A stretch of 64,000 bases of DNA from Merluccius polli (GCA_030340625.1 JAOPHQ010002877.1:17501-81500); one strand, 5' to 3'; shown: positions 50,095 to 62,307, numbered from the stretch's first letter. The notes: generated by a model not told the origin, from the sequence alone. Made by a program: numbers and translations.

Positions 50095-53000
50095 ATGGCG
50101 GGTTATCAACAAGCCTCACAAAATATAATTCTCACATTGTTACTTTTAGCACTTCTACAACAAATATACCCGACTTTTGCAGAGGAACTGAACTGGGACG
50201 ATAATGGCTACGTATTGTATTGTCCTTGCATGGGTAATCTGCCTTTGCATGGCTTTAAGTGTAACTGTTGGTGTACATGCTAGCATGGTATAAATATAAC
50301 GTCGGTTGGTCGCTAAATGATTATCACAGTTATCTCTTTATCTTGCTTTGCCACTTTGTGTCAACTGCATTGCAAGAAAAGCACTCTACCAAGAAATCCT
50401 ATCGTATTATTCTTGTTACGATGCGCCAACAACATTGGCTACTCTGTGTTTTATAAACTTATGCTGTTGTAAAAGTTGCTATTAATATATTTATTTAGGT
50501 AGTTTTAATCTTTCTTGAGTTAAGTCCTAAAGTTGATGTCACGGCCCCCACGGACTGCAAATGTAAATAATGCTTTATATGAATCAGTGTATTGGTTTGT
50601 TTACATTTTGACTGATTTTAGTGAGTAGGCCTACTGTCAAGTAATCTCATTCCGCAGGTCGTTTTGGGAACCAGGCGGATCACCTGCTTGGCTCTCTGGC
50701 ATTTGCCAAAATGTTGAACCGTACCCTGGCAGTGCCTCCTTGGATCGTATACCGCCACAACGCACCCCCTTACGTGAATGTAAGTGTTGTCATTGAAGCA
50801 TAATATATTATGCTGCACTATTAAGTAATATGATTTGCGTTTAATCGATGGTAGCTCTGTTATCCACAATCAGTAGTTTGTCAATAGTTTAGTTATTCTG
50901 TAAATATTTATTTAGAATTGATATATGTCAAAATGATGTACCCTATATTATTCGGCATGCAATGTATCAATGCACATGGATGCAGGTAACGAGAGCACAC
51001 CTTCATAAGAACTTTCTATCAAATTTTCACGTTATTTATTTTATGTATGCATCCACGTCTGTGCCCTTCTCAACCATTAGACACATTCATTATACAACAT
51101 GAGTCATTGTCATTCTATTTAGGTCCATGAACCCTACAGCCAGTTTTTTCAGCTGGAAGCCCTTTCTGCTTTCCACCGTGTGGTGAGTCTAGAGGCCTTC
51201 ATGCAGCATTTAGCTCCACAATACTGGCCCCGAGGTCAGAGAAATGCCTACTGCTTTGAAACTGCTGCACAAAGGAGTTCAGACAAGAAATCCTGCCCCA
51301 TGAAGGTGAGAGTCAAGCTGGTTGGATAATTGATAGTATAACTAATTACATTTAGTGGACATTGAAACACTTCCCCCTGGCGGCTCAAAGGACAAACTGC
51401 ATTATCTTTTGGGAAAAGTTCTGTTATCACCTTTTCTAACACAGAAAAAATGTTTGCAGGACGGAAACCCGTTTGGTCCATTCTGGGACTATGTTGGAGT
51501 GGACTTTGACAAGTCCATATTGTTTGGCGGCATTGCCTTTAGTGCATATCATCAACCTCAGTGGATAAAGAAGTACGTTCTTGATTGAATTTGCATTTAA
51601 TTTAGGGCTGCAACGATTAGTCGATTGACAGAAAAGTAATCAAATCTAATTTTGATAATCGGTTAATCTTTTTAGTCATTCATCAAGTACAGTTATCAAA
51701 CATTTCATGCTTAATGCTTCAGAAATTTAAATATTTAGTTCATGGATTATTATGGAATGAATATGTTTTATTAGTTATTCCTGGCTGCTTGTCAGATAAG
51801 TAAGTACATGCTTTGGCACAAGACATCACTTTGGACTCTGATAGCAGCTACTATTGTTTGGCATTTGGTAGATTAGATCAACTTATCGAAAAAAGTTTCG
51901 TTAGATTAGTCGACTATGAAAATAATCATTAGCAGCCCTAATTTAATTCTCATAAAATAAAATATACTATATATATATTGTCTTTAGCTCCAGGAAGGAG
52001 TTTTGGTTGTGTTAGTATGACACATTTGCGTTTTAAGTATTATTATTCTTACTATTGTTTTGATTTCTTAAAATATATTATCTCTGCTTGCCTTCCCATT
52101 TTCTCCCCTGACTTGAGTAGGTTCCCTTCGTCAGAGCACCCGGTCTTGGCTCTTCCCGGGGCCCCTGCTCAGTTCCCAGTGATGGAGGAGCATGTCGGCC
52201 TCCAGCGGTACTTGGTGTGGTCAGAAAGCATGTCCAGGGAGGGGGAGGAGCTCATAGCTGCCCATCTGGACAGACCTTATGTCGGCATTCATCTGAGGAT
52301 TGGCATTGACTGGGTGAGACCAGCCAGCTCTGTCACCAGAGCTAACTAGTGCTGAAAATGTGTTTCCCTATTACATATTTATTGAGTAATAAATCAATTA
52401 TAATGTTGATAATTTATGCCCGCATTAGTCATTTATCAAGTAAAAAAATGAAAAAAAACATTTGCTGCTATAGCTTTGAGAATACAAATATGTGATTGGT
52501 TCTCATTATCAAATGAATAGACAAGGACTATGTCCTTTCATTTTATTAAGATTTGTTAATCAATACAAACACTTTTGTTTACTTTTGTCCACATCCATGA
52601 CTCTGCTACAGCAAAATGCTTGCAAGATGCTGGAGAGGGGAGACGCCGGCCCCCACTTCATGGCGTCCCCCCAGTGTGTGGGCTACAACCGCCAGAGCGC
52701 CCTGCCTCTTACCATGACCATGTGCCTTCCCGACCTGATGGAGATCCGCAGGGCCGTCAAGCTCTGGGTGAGGAAGACCTCCGCCCGCTCCATCTACATC
52801 GCCACAGACTCGGAGTCCCACAGCAGGGAAATTGAAAAGCTCTATAAGGGGAAGGTGCGTTGAGTGTGCAACTATTCCATTATGATTTGTATACACGAAT
52901 CCGGCGAAACTACCGGAAGTAAGCGGGCGCCATAACTGAGCTGTTGCTGGGTAGCGTTGCGCCAGTGTCTCATATTGGATTGATTGCATCCACTGGGATA

Positions 53001-55214
53001 ACAGCCCGCGATTGACTGTCTCACTACTACTTTTCTAATGTCGAGTGGGAAAACATGTTCCGTTTTCAATTGTTTCCATAGCAGCAATACAATTTCCAGT
53101 TGGAAGAAAAAACAATGTGAGATACACAAAATACCCCAGGGTAGCCCTCTCGGACACACACGCTAGCTTTTACCGCTGTTTTGTTTTTTTAAATCCGCAC
53201 TTCCAGACCGTCACCGGGGCTTCAGAGTAATGTGTCCGAGGAGAGTAGCCCTTTCCCGGACACACACGCTAGCTTTTACCGCTGTTTCTTTTTAAATCCA
53301 CACTTCCACACTCTGGAGAAAATACTCGAATACCTTTAAAACAACAGAAGGGGCGCGTTGGGGCAGTAGTAACATCACGGTTATGTCTGTTGTTAACGTT
53401 TGATTTGCTTGACTGTGACTCTCACTCTGAGAACCAACAACGCTAGCAGTTAGCTGTACCTTACCCTTTCCTTTTGAAATGTGAAAATTAGATAAACAAT
53501 GGTCACAAATGAAAAACATTAATTTGTTTATTTGATATCCATTCATTTATTTATCGTTGCCAAATGGACAGATATTTTTTTTATAGTTTCCTCGTTAGCC
53601 TAGCTAGCCTAGTTATTGCTAACGTTAGTTAGCTACAGTAGTTAAGTAGATATAATAACCTAGTTCCAATTATGTCTTTATTTCCCCATTCTCTACTCTA
53701 AGCTAATAAATAATCTGTAAGATCGTTTGTACCTTCATCTGTGACTGGAGGCCACTGTCTAACGTCATCAACCCAACAAGTCATACTGCCTGGCTGTAGC
53801 TGCCATCGAGGGTGCTTTATCGCGGAGGTTTGTTTACATACGAGTAACAACTCAGTAATGGCGTCGCCACAAGATGGCAGCCTACACAGAACGCTCGTCG
53901 GATTTGTGTATATGTACGCGGTTTAAATATGTATGCTAGGTCGACTACAATGTGACTGATTTTGTTGTGATCACAGTTTGGCAAAAAAATAGTTTTCCTA
54001 CATCGCTTCCATAACTTTGTATTGTAATCATGCATGCAGTAGAGTTAGAAAAAAATGCAAAAAAATATCACAAGCAGACACTAATGTTTTTACAAGATGG
54101 TAAAAACATTAGTGTCTGGACTACAAAAAAACATGGGAACATATTGGTAAATGGTAAATTCCTCCACAATTGGATTAAAGTAGTACATTGAGCAGTAGTA
54201 TTGGGTTGCTTACACTTCTAGCCTATTTGAGTCATATTAATTGAAACCTGGAGTGTTCTGTTTGGTTTGTTTAGGAAGGTGAGAACACTCAACATTCAAA
54301 ATCTGGTGCACAACAAATTATTAAACAGTGATCCAGACAGGGATGGATCTTGGTCTGCCTCCAAGTAAACTAAAGTTCCATATAGGAGAGGTAAAGTTAA
54401 GGGGTAATCTGACCCAACTATGGACCATATTCAGATAGCGGCCATCTTGGCTCTAAATGCTTGCTGGGTGGGGCACCCACCTGGGGCAACTGAATGCTGA
54501 ATTCCGCAGTTTCCCCATGTGTTTAGAGCCAAGATGGCCGCCAGATGAATAAGGCCCATGGGAAGCAAACCAAACGTGCATGTTTGGCCCACTACTGCAT
54601 GGTGGGCCTTGAAAGTCGCAACTGCAAGACAGCCGCAACTGCGAGACAGCTGCAACTGCGAGACAGCCGCAAGTGTGTCACTAATCTTCTGTATAGTAAC
54701 TGGTAAATTAGTAATTGAATTTGTTTTCTATACTCCAGTTGTTTTGCTTTAAACGCTCAATGGCTCATTGAAAAGTGCAACACTGTTATTATTCAAATCC
54801 TAGGGCCTGCCTTTTTCCTTTGGGTACCCCCAAAACTAGGTCTTGACAGATGCTCAAATGGTCCTGTCTTCTTATCATTTTTCTTTGAAATAATATTTAA
54901 AAACAGCAACCGTAAATCAAATAACATTTCCTTTTGCTAAAAAAAACAGCCATATGAACATTAACCATATCAAAAGAAAAATGTACTCCTAGTACCAACT
55001 GGTCTCCGGCTTGTTGCAGGTGAAGGTGGTGAGTCTGCAGCCACAGCTGGCCCAAACTGACCTCTACATCCTGGGCCAGGCCGACCATTTCATTGGCAAC
55101 TGTGTCTCCTCTTTCTCCGCCTTTGTGAAGAGACAGCGCGACATCCATGGCCAGCCGTCCTCCTTCTTTGGCATGGACAAACCTGGGAAAGTCAACAAGA
55201 AAGAGGAGCTATGA
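50095..55214 (+). CDS. pofut1: GDP-fucose protein O-fucosyltransferase 1 (POFUT1)
   Basis: Seven coding exons with consistent phases: 50,095-50,233, 50,658-50,779, 51,123-51,305, 51,460-51,572, 52,121-52,313, 52,612-52,854 and 55,020-55,214. They total 1,188 nt, or 395 residues, against 388 in human. The enzyme transfers fucose from GDP-fucose to Ser/Thr in EGF repeats, notably of Notch, in the endoplasmic reticulum. Residues 1-30 form a signal peptide (hydrophobic IILTLLLLALL). Conserved segments are YCPCMGRFGNQADH, the GDP-fucose-binding HLRIGIDW (Arg245, equivalent to human catalytic Arg240), IYIATDSES (311-319) and DLYILGQADHFIGNCVSSF (345-363). An N-glycosylation site NRT (Asn67) matches human Asn62. 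The C-terminal KEEL resembles an ER-retrieval signal (RDEF in human). Intron 4 holds a hAT MITE and intron 6 holds a THAP-bearing element, but the exons look intact. Confidence 0.95.
51603..51940. mobile_element. hAT MITE, copy 2 of the TAGGGYTGCAAC family, in pofut1 intron 4
   Basis: The ends are TAGGGCTGCAACGATTAGTC and the near-inverse ATTAGCAGCCCTA. They are flanked by the exact duplication ATTTAATT at 51,595-51,602 and 51,941-51,948. It starts only 30 bases after the exon 4 splice donor. Confidence 0.92.
52890..53912. mobile_element. DNA-transposon derivative with THAP-like remnant, in pofut1 intron 6
   Basis: The termini are TATACACGAATCCGGCGA and the inverse of TATACACAAATCCGACGA, with two mismatches in 18. 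A THAP-like coding remnant starts at 53,039. A segment with GGACACACACGCTAGC occurs twice (about 53,150 and 53,258), a tandem duplication. The target duplication is ambiguous (possibly TATA), so the superfamily is not assigned. The left end lies 36 bases after the exon 6 donor. Confidence 0.65.
53039..53166 (+). pseudogene. THAP-domain-like N-terminal remnant
   Basis: From ATG 53,039 the reading is MSSGKTCSVFNCFHSSNTIS followed by SWKKKQCEIHKIPQ, in part across a frame change. The C-x4-C start and the later C-x2-H resemble the C2CH layout of THAP-like DNA-binding domains found in several fish transposases. It breaks up after about 40 residues. Confidence 0.45.
54075..54118. repeat. Perfect 19-bp inverted repeat, 6-base loop
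   Basis: CAGACACTAATGTTTTTAC at 54,075-54,093 pairs exactly with 54,100-54,118 around AAGATG. It lies in pofut1 intron 6. Confidence 0.95.
54420..54559. mobile_element. Foldback MITE-like element, 38-bp arms
   Basis: The arms at 54,420-54,457 and 54,522-54,559 share GCGGCCATCTTGGCTCTAAA in inverse orientation, and their outer ends are ATGGACCATATTCA and ATGGGCCTTATTCA. The loop is 64 bases. No clear target duplication was found. Confidence 0.7.
54617..54667. repeat. 17-bp minisatellite, three units
   Basis: The units CGCAACTGCAAGACAGC, CGCAACTGCGAGACAGC and TGCAACTGCGAGACAGC are consecutive, with a degenerate fourth unit after them. They directly follow the foldback element. Confidence 0.9.
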
Positions 55215-55235
55215 AAATGAATGACGAAATGAATG

Positions 55236-55241
55236 AATAAA
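55236..55241 (+). terminator. pofut1: Candidate polyadenylation signal of pofut1
   Basis: AATAAA lies 22 bases after the stop codon. A 3' UTR this short would be unusual, and another AATAAA occurs near 56,356, so the site actually used is not known. Confidence 0.3.
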
Positions 55242-57207
55242 TGTCAATAACAAATGAAAAACAGGTTATAATGCGACTGATGGGGAAAGGGTTGTCATCA
55301 GTTGGACGACGCGGTTAAACATGTCTGTCAAAAATAGCAAGGACTGCGCTGCCATCAAGAGGGACAGTAGCTCCTCTTTGTCCCTCTTGAGTTTACCCTG
55401 CTTGGACGTCACCTGAACAGTATTGCTTTCTCTTACGCTTCAGTTGTTAAGCAGTTGTATCTTCATATTCAGTCAAACTCATGCAGGTTCTTTCTGCTTC
55501 CAAAAAGCACATAGTTTGCACAATGTTTTTACTGTACAGTTTTTCAAAAAATGTTTTGCATTCCTGTGATTCATTTTGTTTTTAGCAGAGTTCGCTTTAC
55601 CAGCCGTCTAAAAAGTGACTTGTTGTGGGTTCTCACTATGGCAAGAACACCACACACGGACAATGCACTACTGGTGGATATTCCAGCTGATTTCTATGCA
55701 TTATTTGCGTACCATCATAACTAGCACCCACTGTCTGCTCGCAACAACTACATTCTGCCTCTTACTGGCCTTTTTTAGGTTTTCTGATAGCACTGCTACA
55801 ACCCCAGCATGTCCCAAATTGCATGCAATGGTCATACAGTTGCACCCCCTGCCCAAGTACCTTTTGCGCTTCCACCCTTCCTAGGGTACTTTTTTATGTA
55901 GCGTTTTCAAAGTTTCTCATGTTGCCCACTGGGTTTATTAAAGGTTTTCCCTTACCCATTTCAGGGTTGGGCACAACCTCAGGGTTTGGCAGTGCCATTT
56001 AAACTCATTTGAACTTGTAGACTGGGAGGGTATTTCAATTAAACTTGATATTGCTCGCTTTGTTGCTTGAACATTGTGATGAACACGTTTTCAGTCAATT
56101 TTAACAAATGCCTGATGTAGCTTTTATATTGATGGATGATAATCTCTGTGCAAAAACCGACATTGATTAAAAATGATCGATCATGATCATAAATCGTGAA
56201 ATAGAAAAAAATGTAAACGGGAGCATCAAGTTTCTTTCCCTAAAAAGCTGATCGAATCAGCTGATAAAGCCAGTCTAGAGATTTGAGCTTACTACGGGTT
56301 GCCAGGGTTGACGAGACGCATTTGTACCTATGGTGCACTCCTTCCCGCTACTTGGAATAAATGTTATATCATCGCGTTGTATATTTATGTATGGGATTTC
56401 TCAAATCTATAATATATATGTATAGAGAGAGATAGGGAACATGTGATGTCGAATTCGTTAAACTTTTTTGACAGCAAAAATTAATGCATGTTTCTCAGAT
56501 GATTTCGGTGGATAGAGATATTGAAACCTGGCATCTCGATCCTGGTTAGTTATTCAGGGATGAACGGCGGCTAATGGCTGCGGGAGCTCTGGATAGCTAA
56601 TGCTGGCTACGAGTAATCTTCAACTGACTGTTTATTTGCCTGGCTGTGGTATTTATGTATTGGGTTTATTCGTTATTTTTTTATCCACTTTGTTCTTGTC
56701 ATACGTCCTATTTTTGTTAATACACGTCTCTTAACGCGAACTAGATAATGCAACAAGACTTGTTGGTATGGTACCGGTCTGTTTGCCGTTGCTAGGCCAA
56801 TTTTGTAAACTTGTGGAAGCACTTGCATGAGCTAAAACCAACTGGATGACTTAGTTATTTACCAAAGTATCGCTAATGCTACCCCACGTTTACTGTTGAT
56901 GTACAGGGTTTCAATTCTTTGCCGTTGCAGGAGGGATGGAAATGTCACTGAAGATCATTTTGCAATGTGAGTTGATAAGTGGATAGTTAATTCATACTGG
57001 GGAATTGTGGCTAATAATAGATAACCTAGCTACATCGGGGCTGCGCTCTTAAAGCATTATCGCCAACTAATTAGCCGTGTCACTTTTTTGTAAATCTATT
57101 GTTCACACTTTTGATTACTCCTATTGCTTTTTTATTATGCATTCTGTAAGATATGCTTGCATATTAAATAAGTAAATTGCTAATGTTTATTGTGTGTTTT
57201 GTCTTAG
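55242..57207 (+). other. pofut1 3' flank and kif3b upstream region
   Basis: No coding sequence was recognised. It should contain the end of pofut1, the kif3b promoter and at least one non-coding kif3b exon, because a splice acceptor (TTTTGTCTTAG) at 57,207 precedes the first coding exon. The positions of the promoter and first exon were not determined. Confidence 0.5.
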
Positions 57208-57305
57208 ATATTCCATCGGCTATTCGTTGAATGGTAACTAAAGCTGCACTTGAACGTAGTGGAGATACGGTGCCAAGACAGGAGGTTTGTCGGCCCCTCC
57301 ACATC

Positions 57306-60300
57306 ATGTCCAAGAGCAAGAGCCCCGAGTCTGTGAAGGTGGTGGTCCGATGTCGGCCCATGAACGAGAAGGAACGGGCGACCAAGTTTGAGAGGGTTGT
57401 TACTGTGGATGTTAAACTGGGCCAAATTATTGTAAGGAATCCCAGAGTGGCCTCAGCCCACGAACACCCCAAGGTTTTTACCTTTGACTCAGTCTATGAC
57501 TCGAACTCTAAACAGATAGATCTCTATGATGAAACTTTTAGGCAGCTAGTTGATTCAGTTCTCCTGGGGTTCAACGGGACCATCTTTGCTTATGGGCAGA
57601 CTGGCACAGGAAAGACCTATACTATGGAGGGGGTGAGAAATGACCCAGAGAGAAGAGGGGTGATCCCCAACTCCTTTGAACACATATTCACACACATCTC
57701 ACGCTCCCAGAACCAACAGTACCTGGTGAGAGCTTCCTATCTGGAAATCTACCAAGAGGAGATCAGAGACTTGATTTCCAAGGACCAGTCGCATCGTCTT
57801 GAGCTGAAAGAGAGGCCCGACACAGGTGTATATGTAAAAGACCTCTCATCATTTGTTACCAAGAGTGCTGGAGAGATTGAGCGCGTCATGATCCTGGGAA
57901 ACCAGAACCGGTCAGTGGGGGCCACCAACATGAACGAACACAGCTCACGCTCCCATGCCATCTTTGTCATCACGGTCGAGTGTAGCGAACTGGGCGTGGA
58001 CGGAGAGAACCACATCAGGGTCGGCAAGCTGAACCTGGTGGATTTGGCCGGCAGTGAGAGGCAGACCAAGACGGGTGCCCAGGGAGAGAGGCTGAAGGAG
58101 GCCACCAAGATTAACCTGTCCCTTTCGGCACTAGGCAATGTGATATCAGCGCTGGTGGATGGCAGGAGCACCCACATCCCCTACCGTGACTCCAAGCTCA
58201 CCCGCCTGCTGCAGGACTCCCTCGGGGGCAATGCTCGCACCGTGATGGTGGCCAACATTGGTCCGGCGTGCTACAACGTGGAAGAGACGTTGACCACGCT
58301 GCGCTACTCCAACAGAGCCAAGAACATCAGGAACAAGCCGCGAATCAATGAGGACCCCAAGGATGCCCTGCTCAGGGAGTTCCAGGAGCAGATCGCCCGG
58401 CTGAAGGAGCAGCTGGAAAGGCGCTCGGGGAAGAAGAAGAAGAGGCGACAGAGAAGGAGGGTTGGGGAAGGCGGCCATGAGGAAGACCTGGAGGATGGCG
58501 AGACAGAAGATGACGAGGAGGAGGAAGGCGTTGGCGACCAGGGGGACTACTGGCGGGAGCAGCAGGAGAAACTGGAGAGGGAGAGGAAGGCCATCATGGA
58601 GGACCACAGCCTGGTGGCTGAGGAGAAACTGAGGCTGCTCAAAGAGAAGGAGAAGAAGATGGAGGACTTGAGGAAGGAGAGGGAGGTTGGGGAGATGCTG
58701 TCCGCCAAGGTCAAGGTAAGCAGGACACAAGCCAGGCAGGAGCAGTATATAGTGAGTCCTGTCAAATGCAGACTTGGTGGACATTCCCTCTGTTTTGTTT
58801 GAAATGTTTCTGTATACAACCACATCTTGATTAGTAGAAAACTATCTTGCCAACAGGATACAAATGAAGAAGTCCCAACTATTATGTCTGTACTATCTCA
58901 CACTAGTCCCTATTGCTGGACTAGTATTCTTGAAAGAAGGGTAGCAGGTAACTAAAGTAAAGAAAAACATTTATATATTGTTAGTGTGTTTGTTATTTAT
59001 ATTTATGCAAAGCCAAGGCCACAGCCCTGTATATGTACTTCATTATGTGCTTGCTAGTAAAGCAGAAGTACATTTTGGTACATCAGTTCCTCTGTGGGTT
59101 CCTTTTATCCTTTATTAAGCTGAGGGCAAACCCTGGGCTTCCTTGTGTTTAACAATCTGCTCTAACCCACCATTCAGGCAATGGAGAGTAAGCTCCTGGT
59201 TGGGGGTAAGAACATTGTGGATCACACCAATGAACAACAAAGAATCTTGGAGCAGAAGAGACATGAAATCGCTGAACAGGTTATAAAGTTACTCATTACT
59301 CATACCCCCCCTCCCAAGGGAATGTAGAAATTCACTCAGAAATGTACACATTATGCACTCTTCAGCAGAGAACGGGATGTTGGTTACCCAGGGTACCTCG
59401 GTTACAGGGGGTTTCCAGCTACAGGCGAAATGTCACAATAGTTGGCTGGTGGCGGGAGATCTTCCCATCTGAAGTTTAGTTTAATCGTGCCTCATTATCT
59501 GCCATCTGTAGCAGCACCAATGCCATAAGGCTCACTCACTTGGAAACAATGACCTTTTTGCTATTGTCAACTGATGAGATGTGTATTTGTGTGTGTAGAA
59601 ACGGCGGGAGCGTGAGATGCAGCAGCAGGTGGAGAATCGTGACGAGGAGACCCTGGAGCTAAAAGAGACCTACAGCTCTTTGCAGCAAGAAGTCGATATC
59701 AAAACGAAGAAGCTGAAAAAGGTAGCTCACCTCTTATCCCCATCCACTTTTGTTGGGCTATTACTGTTTTGAGTAGACATTTTTAATCATTTTTATTTAT
59801 CGATCAATGTCAAGAAGTCAATTGTCCAGTAAATTTATAGCTCAGCAATACAGATTGCTGACCCAATGGGATACGTTTTCTGACTCCAGGCTTAGTGAAT
59901 TGACACATTCCAAAATCCAGTAAACCAAAATATTTACCACACGACTATTAATAGAAGAATTAAAGAAGAAGAAAAAATAAAGGGAAAAGAAAAACATGTA
60001 TTTGCGAGTTATGAGTTAGTTGTCCATTCAAAGCACACAAGCTTTTAAATGGAAATGTGTACTTCACTTTAGATCCTAAGTTTAGGCCAACATTTGAGTG
60101 TATGGGTATTCCTTATTCAAATTGTTTTAGCAATTGAACGTGCTTTATTAGGAAGAGTGTTGACAACAACACTGTCAGTGTCAATCAGTAATATATGCCT
60201 ATTGTTCCCCTTCGTCCCGGTCAGTTGTTTGCTAAACTGCAAGCGGTGAAGGCAGAGATCCAGGATGTGCAGGAGGCTCACATCAAGGAGCGGCAGGACC

Positions 60301-60343
60301 TGGAACAGAACCAGAACGAGCTGACCAGAGAACTCAAGCTCAA
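57306..60343 (+). CDS. kif3b: Kinesin-like protein KIF3B, N-terminal 584 residues (runs off the window)
   Basis: Four coding exons: 57,306-58,715, 59,178-59,279, 59,599-59,721 and 60,225-60,343. All splice sites are GT/AG, and the last exon ends in phase 2. KIF3B pairs with KIF3A and KAP3 as heterotrimeric kinesin-2, a plus-end microtubule motor for intraflagellar transport. Residues 1-345 form the motor: P-loop GQTGTGKT (97-104), switch I NEHSSRSH (210-217), switch II DLAGSER (246-252) and HIPYRDSKLTRLLQDSLGGN. A Lys/Arg-rich then acidic hinge (375-410) leads to the coiled-coil stalk, ending at TRELKLK. Human KIF3B has 747 residues, so about 160 C-terminal ones lie in exons beyond 64,000. 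An in-frame ATG at 57,231 would add 25 residues, but ATG 57,306 matches the known N-terminus MSK(S/L)KS. Confidence 0.95.
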
Positions 60344-61789
60344 GTAAGGGACATCTCATCGTCTTTCAACTTACATTTGTGAGTTACATGTATGCAGGAG
60401 AGGGCAGACAATGCAGTAGATTGATGGTATAACTTTGCGTAATCCTCTCTGATCTGATCACTTGTATTTCCATTGGACATTGGCCCTGACATTACTGATT
60501 CTGAAGGATAATCGCTATATTTAGCGACGTGGGTGACTCAATGTCGATTTGTTTTCATAATTAATTTTATAGCAAGTCAGGGATGCATTCCTTTTTGTTC
60601 CCAGTATTGGCCCCTTTTGCCATGCTAAACTTTTAGCAATAGCAAATAGTTTTCTGTTTGTAGGCGCATGATAAACATGTGAATGCTAACACGAAACCAA
60701 TGCATGGTTGCTCCCTTCATGGCTGGGTTCCTCAAATGAATGTCACAGTCCATTATCAGCATATCCCAGTTGGACTACACTGTTCTCAGCCTGAATTAAT
60801 GTGCCTTGCTATGATTCACTTTTGCAAAATAGTGATGGGCAAAACTGTGTTACCACTGTGTTAAGACAACCTAGATACAGACATGCATATAATATGTACA
60901 CATACACTTTGTCATCCATCCTTTCATTAGTTAGTAAATAACAGATGAATATAATCAAGTTGATCAGTTACAGGGTAATGCCTGTCAAGCCGTTTTTACA
61001 TATGAACTTCAGACAATGTCCAGAGAATCAGGTCTGGACATTGTCCAGAGTTGCTCTTTCACACATGTAGCAAACAACAGGACACTGAGCGTGTCAGGCG
61101 CATTCTCACAAACTGGAAATACTTGGTTAGGCGAGGGGTGGCGCCTGGGTAGAAGGCAAGACCTGACACAAAAAGTATGCTGCGGAAAGCACAGTGTTAT
61201 GTTTACATCCCATTGAAGATGGCGGACATGACTACCGACTCATCCGTAATGATGATCCGTTTTTGCGTTGCTATCAATACTACATGTATTTGGACGTATC
61301 CACAATTTGGACGAAAGAGTGGAAAGCAATATACAGGCAAGCAAAAAGAGTACGAAAGTTCCGGTTTTGTGCCAGTCGCATGATAACTTAATCAACGCTT
61401 GATCTGAATTCTTCTTCTTCTTTGCAATTACCACCACCTATAGGGTAATGCCTATCAAAGTGTTTTCACATATGAACTCTGGACAATGTCCAGAGAATCA
61501 GGTCCGGACAGCAATGGCAATCTTTTTCATGTCATGTTTTCTACATATATATCATATGAAAGCAGAGACACCACTAATTCCAACAGTCCAAGCCTTATCA
61601 CTTTTTCTAGTTGGAACCAGAAATGATGTCGTACCCATGTTGTTTTTGTCATCAAAGTTGTGTTTGATCGCATAAAACCACCATAAACGGATAATCCAGT
61701 GTGGGCATCATTTTAAAACCGCACACAGTGTTTACAATGTGTATAGCAGCTAAGAAAGGGTTTCTTGGCTAAGAGAGAGGTTCTTTTAA
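60344..61789 (+). other. kif3b: kif3b intron with a 69-bp direct repeat pair
   Basis: No exon was recognised. Two 69-bp copies of a segment starting AGGGTAATGCC and containing GACAATGTCCAGAGAATCAG lie in the same orientation at 60,972-61,040 and 61,442-61,510. They may belong to one unrecognised mobile element. Confidence 0.6.
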
Positions 61790-61987
61790 AGGGACACTAA
61801 GTAGTTATTTCCCCCCATCTAGTGGTCAAATTGTATTTTGCATTCAAACGAATTTATGCTCTCTAGCGCCTCGCGTTTTCGAACTACGGCAAGCGGTATT
61901 AGTCAAGATTCAAGAAGCTATGATAACATGATAACATGTCTTCAAACACCACTTCATCAAGTTTTGTTTTGGATGATGAGGTACGTT

Positions 61988-62307
61988 CAGTGCTCGAAGT
62001 GGAAAAAAATAAGTGCCGGTACGGTGCTCCCTTATTCACATATAAGCGACGGGGGGGGTGCGCGATATTAACCCACCCCGGACCTACGACCGACGGGGGG
62101 GGGTGGGGGGGATATTAACCCACCCCGGACCTACGACCGACGGGGGGGGATATTAACCCACCCCGAACCTACGACCGACGGGGGGCGCGATCGTAACCCA
62201 CCGCGGACCTACGACCGCAGCCTCTGACAAGTGCCGGTACGCTAAAGGGTAAAATGTAGAAGTGCCGGTACTGCGTACCGGTGCGTACCGGCCCACTTCG
62301 AGCACTG
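61988..62307. mobile_element. Nested hAT MITE carrying a GC-rich tandem array
   Basis: The termini CAGTGCTCGAAGTGG and the exact inverse CCACTTCGAGCACTG are flanked by the perfect 8-bp duplication GGTACGTT at 61,980-61,987 and 62,308-62,315. GTGCCGGTAC motifs lie inside both ends. The interior is mostly a tandem array. Confidence 0.92.
62048..62215. repeat. Four-unit tandem array inside the nested hAT
   Basis: The unit is 37-47 bases: CGACGG, a G-run of variable length, then GATATTAACCCACCCCGGAC and CTACGAC. The last unit reads CGCGATCGTAACCCACCGCG instead, the variant seen at the left edge of the window. The length differences lie in the G-run. Confidence 0.88.

Noticed and set aside
57231..57305. 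Upstream in-frame ATG giving KIF3B a 25-residue extension
   Set aside because: The context is weaker and the extra residues do not resemble KIF3B, while ATG 57,306 gives the conserved N-terminus.
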